DNA of 36,604 nucleotides from Clostridiaceae bacterium. Lineage in GTDB: Bacteria; Bacillota; Clostridia; Oscillospirales; Acutalibacteraceae. Of this stretch, positions 7,411 to 15,604 are shown one piece after another. Numbering within the stretch: the first letter of the stretch is position 1; every line of letters starts with the position of its first letter. A program made the position numbers and the translations under genes. The DNA lies in assembly GCA_904501705.1 (NCBI GenBank), contig CAJGCA010000008.1, positions 1 to 36,604 on the forward strand, read 5' to 3'. The notes beneath the pieces were generated by a model. It saw nothing but the letters and a program-made list of their open reading frames with translations, did not search any database and was not told the DNA's origin.

Positions 7411-8883
7411 ATGAAAAAGATTTTTGCAGTTTTGTTCGCACTGACCCTGATCCTGTCCCTGAGCACCGCCGTGTTCACCACGGCAAGCGCCGATGAGGAA
7501 ACCCAGACCGGCAGCATCATCATCGAAGGCACCACCACCGTTCCCGTGGCCGGCAAAACCTTTAATGCGTACAAGATTTTGGACGCTAAGGCGATTGATG
7601 CCAACAGCCCGGCGGAGGGTATTGTCTACTCCATCCCCGCCGAACTGCAGGCGTTCTATAACGAACTCTGTAAAAAAGATGCGGCCACCATCGAAGACGT
7701 TATGGCTTACCTCAAAGCTGATGACGTCGATCTGCACGATTTTGCCGTAACAGCGTTGGACAAAGCTAAGCTTGCCAACGTCGCTCCCGTGGCTTCCGTG
7801 GTCGGTGCTAATGACACCGCCGTGATCGAGGATCTCCCGTTCGGCTACTACGTCATCGAGGATACGAGCAATGACACCGCCGTCTCGGCGCTGATGCTCC
7901 AAACCACCACCCAGACTGTGGTTGTCAAAGCGGACAAGCCGTCCATCGAGAAGAAGATCGACGGCGCAAACGACAGCGACGGCACCACGACCGGCCCGGT
8001 TGATTACAACACCGCCAAGGTTGGCGAGGATGTGCCCTACATCCTGACCTCGAAAGTTCCCGTGATGGAGGGTTATGCCTCTTACACCTACGTGGTAACT
8101 GATACCCTTTCTGCCGGCTTGACCTACAATAACGACATTGTCATCACCATCGGCAACGATACGTTGGTCGCCGACGACGACTACACCGTTGAGACGAACG
8201 ATCAGAACATCATCACCATCACCTTTAAGAACTTCATCAATCGGACTGCCGGTGATGAAATCAAGATCACGTACTCGGCTAAAGTTAACGCAAACGCTGT
8301 TTTCGGCACCGCGGGCAACCCCAACACGGTGGTTCTGACCTATTCGAACAACCCGCAGGATGACGACAGCACCAAGGACACCACCCCGGACACCGTTTAC
8401 ACCTACCTGGCGAATCTGGTCATCTTCAAGACGGATAGCAGCAACCCGGCAGTGCCTTTGGCCGGTGCCGTGTTCGAGATCCGCAACGCAAACGGCGACA
8501 CTCTCGCCGACGGTACGTCTGTTGCGGATACCGGTCTGGTGACCTTCACCTGGGACAACGGCGCTGCGCTGAAGGACGGCGAGTCCTACACCATCGTGGA
8601 AACCAAGGCTCCCACCGGCTATAACGAGGCTGCCCCGATCACGTTCGTGGTGACTTGCACCGATCCTACCGCTCCTGCCACTGCCTGCGCTTGGACTGCC
8701 TCCGACAACAAGGTAGTCTACCAGAACGATCGTTTCGAGGTCACGATCGCGAACTCGACCGGCGACCTGCTGCCCGAGACCGGCGGCATCGGCACCACCA
8801 TCTTCTACGTGGTTGGTGGTCTGATGATGATCGTTGCGTTCGTTCTGCTGGTTTCCAAGAAGCGGATGGGCAATTACGCTTGA
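7411..8883 (+). CDS. Major pilin (backbone subunit), LPETG-anchored
   Basis: 490 residues. A Sec signal peptide (1-27, cleavage near ASA) is followed by two or three pilin-type beta domains. Lys176 in VVKADKPSIEKK is in the right place for the pilin-motif lysine that joins the next subunit. A classic E-box (YTIVETKAPTGYN, Glu397) marks a Cna-B fold with an internal isopeptide bond. The C-terminus has LPETG (454-458), a hydrophobic helix and a KKR tail. Size and order match SpaA-type backbone pilins polymerised by class C sortases, and such a sortase is the next gene. The start is clear: AAAGGAAG lies 8 bases before ATG 7411. Codon choice is strongly biased toward C/G-ending codons, as in highly expressed genes. 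An in-frame Ser/Asp/Glu-rich tail lies behind the stop codon (see findings). Confidence 0.93.
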   Translation: MKKIFAVLFALTLILSLSTAVFTTASADEETQTGSIIIEGTTTVPVAGKTFNAYKILDAKAIDANSPAEGIVYSIPAELQAFYNELCKKDAATIEDVMAYLKADDVDLHDFAVTALDKAKLANVAPVASVVGANDTAVIEDLPFGYYVIEDTSNDTAVSALMLQTTTQTVVVKADKPSIEKKIDGANDSDGTTTGPVDYNTAKVGEDVPYILTSKVPVMEGYASYTYVVTDTLSAGLTYNNDIVITIGNDTLVADDDYTVETNDQNIITITFKNFINRTAGDEIKITYSAKVNANAVFGTAGNPNTVVLTYSNNPQDDDSTKDTTPDTVYTYLANLVIFKTDSSNPAVPLAGAVFEIRNANGDTLADGTSVADTGLVTFTWDNGAALKDGESYTIVETKAPTGYNEAAPITFVVTCTDPTAPATACAWTASDNKVVYQNDRFEVTIANSTGDLLPETGGIGTTIFYVVGGLMMIVAFVLLVSKKRMGNYA

Positions 8884-8891
8884 AGGGGTAA

Positions 8892-8937
8892 AGAATCGGA
8901 CGAGTCTGATCCCGCATCGGAATCCGACACCGATTCT
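8892..8937 (+). repeat. 8-base inverted repeat just after the pilin stop codon
   Basis: AGAATCGG (8892-8899) is matched by CCGATTCT (8930-8937). It overlaps an in-frame acidic extension (8884-8952) behind the pilin TGA, so it may be either an mRNA hairpin or part of a former coding end. Confidence 0.5.
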
Positions 8938-8968
8938 CCTAGCGAAAGCTAACGGACAGTAACCTCGT

Positions 8969-8995
8969 CCCCTGCCGGCTTCAAGCCGGCAGGGG
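8969..8995 (+). terminator. Strong hairpin between pilin and sortase genes
   Basis: CCCCTGCCGGC pairs with GCCGGCAGGGG around a five-base loop; no T-run follows. It is more likely a partial terminator or mRNA-stabilising hairpin than a full stop, keeping pilin output above that of the sortase. Confidence 0.7.
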
Positions 8996-9074
8996 CAACC
9001 CGTAAAAATGCTGACCGTTGTTTCCGAACCCGCTTCGGCAATAACGTTGAGAATTTTTATATAGGTGACAGCTT

Positions 9075-9968
9075 ATGAAAAATACAAAAACAACCAAAAA
9101 GAAAAAGGGCGGGTCTTTCTCCACCATTCTCTTGGTCGCGGTATTTTTGATTGGCCTCAGCGTACTTCTGTACCCTGCTGTCAGTGATTTTATCAACGAG
9201 AAAAGACAGTCCAAAGCGATTATGAACTACGAGGATTTGCTCGCAGATCTGACGCCCGAGAATTATTCCGCGTTTTTTGAACAGGCCGATATCTACAACC
9301 AAAAGATTCGGAGTATGCCTTTTCCGTTCTTGAATTACAAGAAGATTTCCGAAGAATATAACAACACCCTGAACGTCGACGGCAACGGCATTATGGGGTA
9401 CATCACCATTGAGAAAATCAAGGTGCAGTTACCCGTCTACCACGGCACCGACGACACGGTGCTCAACACCGCGGTGGGTCACGTGGAAGGCTCTTCCATC
9501 CCCGTCGGCGGTGAAAGCACCCACGCGGTTCTCTCTGCGCACCGTGGTCTGCCTTCCGCCAAATTGTTCACCAATCTGGATAAACTGGCAGTCGGCGACG
9601 TCTTCACCATCCGCATTCTGGATCAGACATTTACGTATCAGGTGGATCAGATTCGCATTACCCTACCCAAAGAAACCGAGGCCTTAAACATTGAAAAAGG
9701 CGAAGATTATTGCACCCTGGTCACCTGCACGCCCTACGGCATCAACACCCACCGCTTGCTGGTGCGCGGCACGCGCATCGAGAATCTCAAGGCAGACCCC
9801 GTCGTCAACGTCTTTACGGAAGCGTATCAAATCGATCCGCTGATCGTTACGCCCGCTGTGGCTGTGCCGATCCTGATTGCGTTGCTGGTCGTCCTGCTGG
9901 TCAAAGACAACAAGAAGAAAAAGAAAAACAAAGAAAAGCAAAAACAAGACGATGCGAAAGCACCGTAA
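9075..9968 (+). CDS. Class C sortase (pilin polymerase)
   Basis: 297 residues. It cleaves LPXTG signals between Thr and Gly and links pilins through a lysine of the next subunit, at the outer face of the membrane. An N-terminal helix (residues 16-36) and a second helix near the C-terminus (about 255-275, then a KKKKKNKEK tail) give the two-helix topology of class C enzymes. The catalytic residues are His156 (LSAHRG), Cys218 in TLVTCTPYGINTHR and Arg227. The usual DPF/DPW lid motif is not obvious; MPFPF at 81-85 is in about the right place. ATG 9075 follows AGGTGA at 9062-9067. The gene lies between the backbone pilin and a minor pilin, which are its likely substrates along with the large adhesin. 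Confidence 0.94.
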   Translation: MKNTKTTKKKKGGSFSTILLVAVFLIGLSVLLYPAVSDFINEKRQSKAIMNYEDLLADLTPENYSAFFEQADIYNQKIRSMPFPFLNYKKISEEYNNTLNVDGNGIMGYITIEKIKVQLPVYHGTDDTVLNTAVGHVEGSSIPVGGESTHAVLSAHRGLPSAKLFTNLDKLAVGDVFTIRILDQTFTYQVDQIRITLPKETEALNIEKGEDYCTLVTCTPYGINTHRLLVRGTRIENLKADPVVNVFTEAYQIDPLIVTPAVAVPILIALLVVLLVKDNKKKKKNKEKQKQDDAKAP

Positions 9969-9990
9969 AGGCAGAAAGGAGTGGAGGAGA

Positions 9991-10917
9991 ATGCGTGGTA
10001 ATCGGTTTGTGAAAAAGGTAACGGTTGTGCTGTTGGCGGTATGGCTGTGTTTATCCGCGTTGACCGTATGTCCCGCGCTCGCCTCCGCGCCGACCGGACA
10101 CATCGCCATCACCACCCGTGACCACGACGAAAAGCAGGTCGTCGGCGGGGCGGTGTATCGCCTCTACGCGTTTGCTGCCGCAACGATTTCTGACAGCAAC
10201 GTGACGTTTTCGTACACCGATGCGTTCAAAAACAACGGTATGCCCTTAGAACAGTCGGCGGACGCCGCACTCGCGTTGCATCTGGCCGTGTACGCCGAAA
10301 ACCATCAGCTTCCCTATACCGAAAAAACGGCAGGCCACAACGGCGTCGTGACGTTTGATAATCTGCCCGTCGGCGCGTATTTGGTCGTGCCGACCGATAT
10401 AGCGCAGGGGTATATTCCCGCATCCCCGCTGATCGTCTATCTGCCGAAAATAGTGAATGGGGAATGGCAGTATGCCGAAGAATGCACCCCAAAAATTCAA
10501 GCAAAAAGCGATACTCCTCAAGCGGTCAAAATCGCCGTCCAAAAGAAATGGGAAGGCTCTGCTAAGCATCCCGATGACGTTACCGTATCTTTGATAAAGG
10601 ACGGGAAGACGGTGGACACCGTTTCGCTCAACGCGCAAAACGATTGGTATTATCAATGGACCGATTTGGACGGCAATCACGCCTGGAACGTGGTCGAGCC
10701 GAACGTGCCGACCGACTATCGGGTGAGCTACGAAACCTCGGAGCGGTTGGTTGTCATCACCAACGCCACCACCGTCACCTCGGGCGAAGAGCCGCCGTTG
10801 TTGCAAACGGGACAGTTGAATTGGCCGGTGCCGATCTTGCTGATGGCGGGGTTGATGCTCATTCTCATCGGCTGGGCACTGCTCAACTTATCCCACAAAG
10901 ATGAGGAAACCGTATGA
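9991..10917 (+). CDS. Minor pilin / cell-wall anchor protein with altered sorting signal (LLQTG)
   Basis: 308 residues from ATG 9991, placed after an AAAGGAG/GGAGG site; the frame is open further upstream, but that part overlaps the sortase gene. A signal peptide (1-33, ending ALASA) precedes a pilin-type beta domain with GHIAITTRDHD at its start and GVVTFDNLPVGAYLVVP. A second Cna-B-like domain follows from about residue 185 (VKIAVQKKWEGS... WNVVEPNVPTDYRVSY). The C-terminus reads PPLLQTGQLNWPVP, a hydrophobic helix and a short charged tail. The LPQTGQLNWPVP-like form would be expected, so Leu271 replaces the motif proline. Its stop overlaps the start of the next sortase by four bases (ATGA), which argues for a dedicated substrate-enzyme pair. 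Confidence 0.85.
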   Translation: MRGNRFVKKVTVVLLAVWLCLSALTVCPALASAPTGHIAITTRDHDEKQVVGGAVYRLYAFAAATISDSNVTFSYTDAFKNNGMPLEQSADAALALHLAVYAENHQLPYTEKTAGHNGVVTFDNLPVGAYLVVPTDIAQGYIPASPLIVYLPKIVNGEWQYAEECTPKIQAKSDTPQAVKIAVQKKWEGSAKHPDDVTVSLIKDGKTVDTVSLNAQNDWYYQWTDLDGNHAWNVVEPNVPTDYRVSYETSERLVVITNATTVTSGEEPPLLQTGQLNWPVPILLMAGLMLILIGWALLNLSHKDEETV

Positions 10918-11486
10918 AACGAAACGTTGCCATCGCCTTGATCGCCATCGGTGTGCTGGCCGTATTTTTGGCCACGGCACTTTGGGGATATAACCTATAC
11001 GAAAGCGAACGAGCCAAAAACAGCGCGCAAGACCTTATGCAGTCCTTGCTTCGACAGGTCGATCCGCAAAAAGAGGACGACCCCTTCAACGAGAAAATGA
11101 AAGTGGTGGACATCGACAGCTACGGCTATATCGGTTACCTTTCCGTCCCCACCCTGAATCTGGAACTGCCGGTCATGTCAACCTATGATTACAGCCGCCT
11201 CAAACTAGCCCCTTGTCGCTACTACGGCAGCGCAAAATCCGACAACTTGGTCATTGCCGCGCACAACTATAAGCACCATTTTGGATACATCGGGAAGCTG
11301 GCGGCGGGCGACACCATTCTCTTCACCGATATGGAGGGCACGATATATCGCTATCGCGTTACCGCCGTCGAGGTGATCCCGCCTACGGCGGTGGATCAAG
11401 TGAAGGATAGCGGCGATGCGCTGGTGTTGTATACCTGTAATTATAGCGGAAACAAACGTGTCGTCGTCCGCTGTGTGTATGCATAA
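10914..11486 (+). CDS. Small sortase paired with the minor pilin
   Basis: 190 residues with a single N-terminal membrane helix (6-26) and no C-terminal helix, so not class C. The catalytic set is His117 (IAAHNY), Cys175 (LYTCNYSGNK) and Arg182, with Cys-to-Arg spacing of seven. Size and layout resemble class D or class B housekeeping sortases; the exact class cannot be fixed by eye. It starts inside the stop codon of the minor pilin gene (ATGA), so translation is probably coupled. It likely attaches the pilus base, or that minor pilin, to the peptidoglycan. It is the last gene of the island and is followed by a terminator. Confidence 0.9.
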   Translation: MKRNVAIALIAIGVLAVFLATALWGYNLYESERAKNSAQDLMQSLLRQVDPQKEDDPFNEKMKVVDIDSYGYIGYLSVPTLNLELPVMSTYDYSRLKLAPCRYYGSAKSDNLVIAAHNYKHHFGYIGKLAAGDTILFTDMEGTIYRYRVTAVEVIPPTAVDQVKDSGDALVLYTCNYSGNKRVVVRCVYA

Positions 11487-11540
11487 CGAAAAGCCGTTCG
11501 ACGCGGTTCGTCGCAATAGAGTTGATTGTATAACAATAAA

Positions 11541-11580
11541 CTCCGAGAGCCCTTGGTTTTTGAGGCTCTCGGGGTTTTGT
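11541..11580 (+). terminator. Intrinsic terminator at the end of the pilus island
   Basis: CTCCGAGAGCC (11541-11551) pairs with GGCTCTCGGGG (11564-11574), followed by TTTTGTTATTT. Confidence 0.9.
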
Positions 11581-11585
11581 TATTT

Positions 11586-11626
11586 GCGTTGACAGGATTC
11601 GAACCTGCGGCTACCAGCCCAAAACA
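11586..11626 (-). pseudogene. tRNA 3'-half fragment
   Basis: Read on the minus strand, GCCGCAGG-TTCGAAT-CCTGTC-AACGC is a T arm plus 3' acceptor strand, but no matching 5' half, anticodon arm or CCA is found upstream. Positions 11590-11611 are identical over 22 bases to the T-arm region of the intact tRNA-Pro (11822-11843). AGCCCAAAACA at 11616-11626 has a perfect inverted copy at 11663-11673. Confidence 0.6.
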
Positions 11627-11673
11627 TAGTCGGTTCACGGTGCAGTCGCTTGTGACCCTCCTTGTTTTGGGCT
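11616..11673. repeat. 11-base inverted repeat beside the tRNA fragment
   Basis: AGCCCAAAACA (11616-11626) and TGTTTTGGGCT (11663-11673) are exact inverted copies, 36 bases apart. Confidence 0.7.
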
Positions 11674-11775
11674 TCCTCCGCCTCGCTGTATCCGCCACCG
11701 GCGGCGCTCGGCTCCGTCACCTCGTCCCTCACTTCGTTCGGGACTCGAGACGCAGATTTAAACCCTACCTGAACA

Positions 11776-11812
11776 AAAATACGGAGATGGGCAAATGCCC
11801 ATCTCCGTATTT
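11776..11812 (-). terminator. Terminator of tRNA-Pro (minus strand)
   Basis: AATACGGAGATGGGCA and its exact complement are separated by a very short loop and flanked by A/T runs on both sides. It begins at the tRNA 3' end. Confidence 0.85.
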
Positions 11813-11889
<77 letters not shown>

Positions 11890-12008
11890 ATATTAATTTT
11901 TTGCGCTAACGCTCACTTGGGAGAATGGCGCGACAGCGACATTCTCGAGGGGGCGACCACCGCATTAATCGATGCAGACGCATTAGGAGTCGCCCCGACA
12001 GCCACATT
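11890..12008 (-). other. Long tRNA-Pro leader with two hairpins
   Basis: The predicted minus-strand transcript has about 110 bases before tRNA-Pro. It contains GAGAATG/CATTCTC (11921-11927 with 11940-11946) and GGGGCGAC/GTCGCCCC (11950-11957 with 11989-11996). These may guide 5' processing. No open reading frame is evident. Confidence 0.45.
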
Positions 12009-12037
12009 ATTATAGTACGCAAACGGCGGTTTGTCAA
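12009..12037 (-). promoter_or_regulatory. Consensus promoter of tRNA-Pro (minus strand)
   Basis: On the minus strand TTGACA (12032-12037) and TATAAT (12009-12014) are 17 bases apart, both perfect. Confidence 0.85.
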
Positions 12038-12088
12038 TGCTTTTTTCGTCGCAAATCCAAAATTCCCCTATCAACCATGCCAAAAACA

Positions 12089-12118
12089 TTGACAAACCCC
12101 CTGCCAAGGCGGTATACT
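12089..12118 (+). promoter_or_regulatory. Promoter of the glutamine synthetase gene
   Basis: TTGACA (12089-12094), an 18-base spacer and TATACT (12113-12118), 70 bases before the start codon. The 5' leader shows no terminator-like hairpin. Confidence 0.85.
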
Positions 12119-12188
12119 TATTAGGATTAGGATAAGATTTTCCATTAACCGATTAATTTCGCCAGTTTTTTCTAAAGGAGAGATTCGT

Positions 12189-14285
12189 ATGGCATCCATT
12201 CCAGAGATGTTCGGCAGCATGGTCTTTAACGATACCGTGATGCAGTCACGCCTGCCCAAAGACACCTATCAGGCGCTTCAGCGCACCATGCAGAACGGCC
12301 GTCACCTCGATCCTGCGGTCGCGGCGGTCGTCGCCGGCGCGATGAAGGACTGGGCGATCGAACAGGGCGCAACCCACTACACCCATTGGTTCCAGCCGAT
12401 GACCGGCATCGCCGCGGAGAAGCACGACAGCTTCATCTCTCCCGCGCCTGACGGCAAGGTAATCATGGAATTCTCCGGCAAGGAGCTCATCAAGGGCGAG
12501 GCGGACGCCTCTTCGTTCCCCTCGGGCGGCCTGCGTGCGACCTTTGAGGCACGCGGCTACACCGCGTGGGACCCGACCTCCTATGCCTTTATCAAGGACA
12601 ATACCCTCTGCATACCCACCGCGTTCTGTTCTTATGGCGGTGAGGCACTAGACAAAAAGACCCCTCTGCTGCGCTCGATGGAGGCCATCAGCAAGCAGGC
12701 ACTGCGTGTCGTCAAGCTGTTCGGTCACGAGGACGTGACGATGGTGCGTTCTACCGTCGGCCCCGAGCAGGAATATTTCCTCATCGACAAGGCGATGTAC
12801 GACCGCCGCAAGGATCTGATCAACACCGGCCGCACGCTGTTCGGCGCGAAGCCGTCCAAGGGGCAGGAGCTCGACGATCACTACTACGGCACCATTAAGA
12901 CCCGCGTTGCCGCCTATATGCGCGACCTCGATGAGGAGCTGTGGAAGCTCGGCGTGCTCGCCAAGACCGAGCACAACGAAGCCGCGCCCGCGCAGCACGA
13001 GATGGCGCCCATCTTCACCACCACCAACATCGCCGCCGACCACAACCAGCTCACGATGGAGCTGATGAAGAAGGTCGCGGAACGGCACGATCTGGTGTGC
13101 CTGCTGCATGAGAAGCCCTTTGCGGGTGTCAACGGCAGCGGTAAGCACAACAACTGGTCGCTGTCCACCGACACGGGCGCCAACCTGCTCGAGCCGGGCG
13201 ACACCCCGCACGAGAACGCCCAGTTCCTGCTGTTCCTCTGCGCCGTCATTAAGGCGGTGGACGACTATCAGGATATGCTGCGCGTCTCCATTGCGAGCGC
13301 GGGCAACGACCATCGCCTCGGCGCGCAGGAAGCGCCGCCCGCTGTGGTTTCCATCTTCCTCGGGGACGAGCTGACCGCCATCCTCGAGTCCATTGAGAAC
13401 GACACCGCCTACGATGCAAAAGAAAAGGTGCAGATGAAGGTCGGCGTACACACGCTGCCCCGTTTCCCGAAGGATACCACCGACCGCAACCGTACGTCGC
13501 CTTTTGCGTTCACGGGTAACAAGTTCGAGTTCCGTATGCTGGGCTCGTCGCAGCCCGTGTCCGAGCCGAATGTCGTGCTCAACACCGCGGTTGCGGGCGT
13601 GCTGGACGATTTCGCGACCGAGCTTGAGGGCGCGGAGGATTTCCACGCCGCCCTACAGACGCTCATCCGCCGCGTCATCAAGGAACATAAGCGCATCATC
13701 TTCAACGGCAACGGCTACGACGACGCGTGGCTCGCAGAGGCGGAGAAGCGCGGCTTGCTCAACCTGCCCACCACCGCCGATTGCCTACCCTGCTATATCC
13801 TGCCCAAGAACATCGCGCTGTTTGAGAAATACGGCGTGTACTCCGAGGCGGAGATGCGCGCACGCTACGACATCTACCTGACCAACTATGCGAAGGTGCT
13901 GCACATCGAGGCGTGCACGATGTTGAGTATGACCCGCAAGGACATCGTTCCCGCCGCCATCCGCTACGGACGCGAGCTGGCGGACGCGATCGTCAGCAAG
14001 AAGGCTGCCATCCGCGGCATCAACTGCAAGGTCGAGGAGCGGTTGCTCTCCAATATCCAGGCCCACACCGCCGCGCTCGTCGAGGCGCTCGATAAGCTGG
14101 ATGCCCACGTGCAGACTGTCGATACGATGAATGCTGACGGACAGACGCGTGCCAACTTCTACCGCGATGCGATCATCCCCGCGATGGAGACCCTGCGTGC
14201 CGAGGCCGACGCGCTGGAGATGCTGGTTGCGAAGGATCTGTGGCCGTTGCCCAGCTACGGTGACATCCTTTTTTCGGTGCGATAA
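12189..14285 (+). CDS. glnN: Glutamine synthetase, type III
   Basis: 698 residues, the usual size for GSIII (about 700-730) and far longer than the roughly 450-residue type I. It makes glutamine from glutamate, ammonia and ATP in the cytoplasm. Family blocks visible include THWFQPMTG near residue 65, the glutamate-binding stretch GPEQEYFLID, TEHNEAAPAQHEMAP, GVNGSGKHNNWS and the Arg-rich loop DRNRTSPFAFTGNKFEFR. AAAGGAG lies just upstream of ATG. It has its own promoter and terminator, so it is monocistronic. Functionally it links to the citrate-to-2-oxoglutarate operon further along the window, which can supply the glutamate carbon skeleton. Confidence 0.97.
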   Translation: MASIPEMFGSMVFNDTVMQSRLPKDTYQALQRTMQNGRHLDPAVAAVVAGAMKDWAIEQGATHYTHWFQPMTGIAAEKHDSFISPAPDGKVIMEFSGKELIKGEADASSFPSGGLRATFEARGYTAWDPTSYAFIKDNTLCIPTAFCSYGGEALDKKTPLLRSMEAISKQALRVVKLFGHEDVTMVRSTVGPEQEYFLIDKAMYDRRKDLINTGRTLFGAKPSKGQELDDHYYGTIKTRVAAYMRDLDEELWKLGVLAKTEHNEAAPAQHEMAPIFTTTNIAADHNQLTMELMKKVAERHDLVCLLHEKPFAGVNGSGKHNNWSLSTDTGANLLEPGDTPHENAQFLLFLCAVIKAVDDYQDMLRVSIASAGNDHRLGAQEAPPAVVSIFLGDELTAILESIENDTAYDAKEKVQMKVGVHTLPRFPKDTTDRNRTSPFAFTGNKFEFRMLGSSQPVSEPNVVLNTAVAGVLDDFATELEGAEDFHAALQTLIRRVIKEHKRIIFNGNGYDDAWLAEAEKRGLLNLPTTADCLPCYILPKNIALFEKYGVYSEAEMRARYDIYLTNYAKVLHIEACTMLSMTRKDIVPAAIRYGRELADAIVSKKAAIRGINCKVEERLLSNIQAHTAALVEALDKLDAHVQTVDTMNADGQTRANFYRDAIIPAMETLRAEADALEMLVAKDLWPLPSYGDILFSVR

Positions 14286-14292
14286 ACAATGA

Positions 14293-14336
14293 AAACAACG
14301 CTCTTGCTTCCCATTTGGAAAGCGGGAGCGTTGTTT
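14293..14336 (+). terminator. Terminator after glnN
   Basis: AAACAACGCTC (from 14293) pairs with GAGCGTTGTTT (14326-14336), with an inner GCTTCC/GGAAAGC stem. The T-run is short. Confidence 0.75.
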
Positions 14337-14342
14337 GCTATG

Positions 14343-14371
14343 TTGCCAAATTCCGTATGTTGTGCTATAAT
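14343..14371 (+). promoter_or_regulatory. Promoter of the PAP2 gene
   Basis: TTGCCA (14343-14348) and TATAAT (14366-14371) with a 17-base spacer, immediately after the glnN terminator. Confidence 0.8.
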
Positions 14372-14404
14372 GCAGGCATATGGCGAACAGGAAAGGAGCA
14401 TTTT

Positions 14405-15337
14405 ATGACGTTTTTGTATTTTCTCGAAGGTCTGCGTAACCACGTGTTGGATGCGTTTTTCTCCTTTGTCACCCTGTTTGGTGAGGAGACCATCTTCATG
14501 GCGGTCGGGATGATCGTGTTCTGGTGCGTGAATAAGTATAAGGGGTATTACCTGCTGTGCGTCGGCTTCTTGGGGACGGTGCTCAACCAGTTTCTCAAGA
14601 TCGTTTGTCGCGTGCCGCGCCCGTGGGTGAAAGACCCGAATTTCACCATCGTGGAATCGGCGCGCGAGGCCGCGTCGGGCTACTCCTTCCCGAGCGGACA
14701 CACGCAAACGGCGGTCGGTTTGTACGGCGGTATCGCCCGCGTAAACAAGAATACCGCTCTGCGCGTGGGGATGCTCGTGCTTGCGGCGCTTGTTGCGCTG
14801 TCGCGGATGTATCTCGGCGTACATACCCCCGCGGACGTGCTCACGTCGGTGGGTATCGGCGCGTTGCTGGTGTTCGTGATGCACCCCATCTTCCGCAAAG
14901 CGGAGAAGTCCCCCTGCGTGATGGTGGCAGTGCTCGCCTCGTTTGTCGCGCTGATGATCGCGTATCTTTGCTTTGTCTGCCTGTTCCCGTTCCCCGCTGA
15001 GGTCTATTCAGCGGATGCGGTGCACAACCTGCAGTCTGCGCAAAAGAACGGCTTTACGCTACTCGGCTGTGCGGTGGGCTTGCTGCTCGCGTACGTAGTT
15101 GATGACAAGTGGCTGCACTTCGACATCAAAGCGGTGTGGTGGGTGCAGATCATCAAGACGGTGGGCGGCATTCTGCTCGTCCTTGCGACGAAGGAGCTGC
15201 TGCGTGCACCGCTCGACGCACTGTTTGGCGGTCATCTCGCGGCGAGAAGCGTGCGGTATTTCCTCATCGTGGTGGTTGGCGGCATCCTGTGGCCAATGAC
15301 CTTCAAATTCTTCTCAAAGCTCGGCAAGAAACAATAA
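14405..15337 (+). CDS. PAP2-family membrane phosphatase
   Basis: 310 residues from ATG 14405, which follows GGAAAGGAG; upstream in-frame codons lack a site. The three phosphatase motifs are present: KIVCRVPRP (Lys65, Arg72), PSGH (96-99) and SRMYLGVHTPAD (Arg134, His140, Asp144). About seven to eight hydrophobic helices place it in the membrane. The family removes phosphate from lipid phosphates such as undecaprenyl pyrophosphate or phosphatidic acid. The C-terminal extension of roughly 150 residues with further helices is longer than minimal BcrC/PgpB-type enzymes. The substrate cannot be told from sequence. It is monocistronic, with its own promoter and terminator. Confidence 0.9.
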   Translation: MTFLYFLEGLRNHVLDAFFSFVTLFGEETIFMAVGMIVFWCVNKYKGYYLLCVGFLGTVLNQFLKIVCRVPRPWVKDPNFTIVESAREAASGYSFPSGHTQTAVGLYGGIARVNKNTALRVGMLVLAALVALSRMYLGVHTPADVLTSVGIGALLVFVMHPIFRKAEKSPCVMVAVLASFVALMIAYLCFVCLFPFPAEVYSADAVHNLQSAQKNGFTLLGCAVGLLLAYVVDDKWLHFDIKAVWWVQIIKTVGGILLVLATKELLRAPLDALFGGHLAARSVRYFLIVVVGGILWPMTFKFFSKLGKKQ

Positions 15338-15398
15338 TGCGAAAGAAAAAGGCTCGACCATAAGGGGCGTACACATAAGGACAGTACAACACGATACG

Positions 15399-15435
15399 AA
15401 AACACCCGTAGTTTTAAAAACTATGGGTGTTTTTA
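15399..15435 (+). terminator. Terminator after the PAP2 gene
   Basis: AAACACCCGTAGTTTT pairs with AAAACTATGGGTGTTT, followed by a T-run. Confidence 0.9.
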
Positions 15436-15495
15436 ATATTCTCTTTCTTTGTTAGTCAAGTTGTGCTATAATACAACTAACCGATAAATAAGAAT

Positions 15496-15552
15496 TTGAC
15501 GGTCAATTCGCACTCTACCACAGGTTTACTTCTCCTCACTAAACCAATGGTA
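15496..15552 (+). promoter_or_regulatory. Palindromes upstream of the XRE gene, possible operator
   Basis: TTGAC-G-GTCAA (15496-15506) is an exact palindrome. TACCAcaGGTTT (15516-15527) and AAACCaaTGGTA (15541-15552) form an interrupted inverted repeat. A TATAAT box lies just upstream, at about 15466, but no convincing -35 is seen. Confidence 0.45.
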
Positions 15553-15604
15553 GGTGTATTTAATGCGAAATAGACGTTATACTGTATGCGAAAGGAGGCA
15601 TCTT

